NCBI RefSeq assembly: GCF_000169335.1
Contig: NZ_AAXW01000008.1
Location: 62,001 to 126,000 of the forward strand
From: Crocosphaera chwakensis CCY0110
GTDB lineage: Bacteria; Cyanobacteriota; Cyanobacteriia; Cyanobacteriales; Microcystaceae
Reading direction: 5' to 3'
Length of the DNA stretch: 64,000 nt
Shown: piece by piece, positions 62,963 through 64,000 of the stretch
Numbering within the stretch: position 1 is the first letter of the stretch
Layout of the letters: every line of letters starts with the position of its first letter
Program-made: the position numbers and the translations under genes
Notes under the pieces: model-generated
What the model was told of the DNA's origin: nothing
What the model saw: only the letters and a program-made list of their open reading frames with translations
Databases searched by the model: none

Positions 62963-64000
62963 ATGCGTCTGTTTAAAACTGTGGCCGGGTTACGTACCTA
63001 TTTAGCTTCTAAAAAGGATAAGCAAACTATTGGCTTAGTTCCTACTATGGGAGCTTTACATCAAGGTCATCTCAGTCTAATTCATCGTGCCATAGCTGAG
63101 GTAGATGTGGTGGTGGTTAGCATTTTTGTTAACCCCTTACAATTTGCCCCTCACGAAGATTTAGGCCAGTATCCTCGTCAATTGGAGACAGACGCAAAAC
63201 TATGCGAACAATCAGGAGTGACAGCAATTTTTGCCCCAACTCCTGACGAAATGGGTGTCGATCCTACTTTTGATCAACTCACTCAAGTCATTCCTCCTTC
63301 GAGCATGATTTCCTCATTGTGTGGACCTTTTCGTCCGGGTCATTTTCAAGGAGTGGCCACCATTATCACCAAACTCTTGAATATTGTCAGTCCCGATGTG
63401 GCTTATTTTGGGGAAAAAGACGCGCAACAACTTGCTATTATTCGTCAGTTGGTTCAGGATTTAAACTTACCCGTTATTATCAAGGGTTGTCCGATTATTC
63501 GAGAACCTTCTGGACTGGCTTATAGTTCTCGAAATCAATATCTTTCAGACAAGGAAAAAAAAGAAGCGATCGCTTTATATCAAGGGTTAGAATCAGCAAA
63601 GCAAGCTTTTATGGCTGGAGAAAGACACACTAAAATCTTAATAGCTTGCGTCAAAGATACAATAACCTCCCATTCTGACATAACGATCCAATATATTGAA
63701 TGTGTGCATCCTCAAACCTTACAACCTCTAGACACCATTGAAGAAGCTGGATTATTAGCGATCGCTGCTTATGTCGGCTCAACTCGACTGATTGATAATG
63801 TGGTCTTACGACTGCGAAAACCGATTATCGCTATCGATGGGCCAGCCGGTGCAGGAAAATCTACCGTCACCCGTCGGGTAGCCAAAGCCTTAAATTTGAC
63901 TTATTTAGACACTGGAGCGATGTATCGAGGGATCGCCTGGTTAGTCTTAAACTCAGGAATATCAATAGAGGATGAAAGTGCGATCGCAGAATTAGTGTCC
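62963..64000 (+). CDS. panC/cmk: Fused pantothenate synthetase/cytidylate kinase, partial
   Basis: The gene opens at the ATG at 62963 and runs in frame off the window end (346 codons visible). The PanC part has GLVPTMGALHQGHLSLI, VVSIFVNPLQF and YFGEKDAQQL, the ATP and pantoate sites. Around residue 290 a second domain begins, IIAIDGPAGAGKSTVTRRVAK, the P-loop of cytidylate kinase, followed by YLDTGAMYRG. This fusion is characteristic of cyanobacteria. It links vitamin B5 synthesis with CMP phosphorylation in one chain; why they are joined is not known. It starts 14 bp after rlpA. Confidence 0.94.
   Translation, partial: MRLFKTVAGLRTYLASKKDKQTIGLVPTMGALHQGHLSLIHRAIAEVDVVVVSIFVNPLQFAPHEDLGQYPRQLETDAKLCEQSGVTAIFAPTPDEMGVDPTFDQLTQVIPPSSMISSLCGPFRPGHFQGVATIITKLLNIVSPDVAYFGEKDAQQLAIIRQLVQDLNLPVIIKGCPIIREPSGLAYSSRNQYLSDKEKKEAIALYQGLESAKQAFMAGERHTKILIACVKDTITSHSDITIQYIECVHPQTLQPLDTIEEAGLLAIAAYVGSTRLIDNVVLRLRKPIIAIDGPAGAGKSTVTRRVAKALNLTYLDTGAMYRGIAWLVLNSGISIEDESAIAELVS

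Noticed and set aside
63319..63525. 68-codon plus-strand ORF near the right edge
   Set aside because: It lies in another frame inside the panC domain of the fused panC-cmk gene.
1..64000. tRNA, rRNA or CRISPR features
   Set aside because: No TPsiC-type GGTTCGA arms with a paired acceptor, no rRNA motifs and no regularly spaced direct repeats were noticed while reading; a dedicated scan could still find a missed tRNA.

Overview
The window looks like a chromosomal segment of a unicellular cyanobacterium, most like the Crocosphaera/Cyanothece group. This rests on cyanobacterial genes (psbX, psb34, ycf66, two Tic22-like genes, a tocopherol cyclase, a fused panC-cmk), many copies of the HIP1 octamer gcgatcgc, AT-rich gaps, short tandem heptamers and several mobile elements. 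Genus-level placement is an inference from these features and not from a search. I found no rRNA, tRNA or CRISPR array.

Layout. 1-4150: a manganese-type ABC transporter binding lipoprotein (mntC) downstream of a response regulator and histidine kinase on the same strand. Four copies of a 7-mer, spaced exactly 11 bp apart, lie in front of mntC. 4485-10750: a phytochrome-like sensor kinase gene cut in two by an IS66-type element that left a near-perfect 8-bp target duplication, then a small Rcp1-type response regulator, a REC-PAS-GAF-GGDEF diguanylate cyclase and a tiny membrane ORF. 10800-16360: nadA, a TrpD2-like gene, a Uma2-type nuclease, an apparently frameshifted gene, a lone antitoxin-like gene beside smpB, and a VWA protein. 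16600-24200: small cyanobacterial membrane and secreted proteins, a pentapeptide-repeat protein, accC, a metallo-hydrolase-fold protein lacking part of its metal motif, a cupin and ribE. 24375-28756: a DUF151 nuclease, an aldo/keto reductase with two Fe-S motifs, tandem Tic22-like genes and prmC.

29000-33600 holds an overlapping two-gene unit on the minus strand: a CHASE-domain hybrid histidine kinase and a protein with a receiver lacking its phospho-acceptor, a LOV blue-light domain and an active-looking GGDEF domain. 33950-43000: psb34, folE, a short-chain dehydrogenase, accA, a secreted double nuclease (EEP plus endonuclease I), a TspO-like protein and a cytoplasmic alpha-amylase. 43200-47750: an IS1634-type transposase with an apparent in-frame N-terminal deletion, and a 938-residue membrane protein of unknown function. 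47842-57050: ftsY, a DUF4168 protein, a DUF362 protein, a second GH13 enzyme, two half-length TolB-like lipoproteins, ycf66, psbX and lpd. 57150-58660: a run of small unrecognised genes, one apparently frameshifted. 58724-64000: a saccharopine-dehydrogenase-like protein, tocopherol cyclase, an RlpA-like protein and the start of panC-cmk, cut by the window edge.

Working together. Much of the window is housekeeping: fatty-acid synthesis (accA, accC), cofactors (nadA, ribE, folE, panC), translation quality (smpB, prmC), secretion (ftsY) and photosystem II small subunits. The most notable signalling content is two separate sets of genes that link predicted light-sensor families to diguanylate cyclases, one broken by an insertion sequence and one intact.
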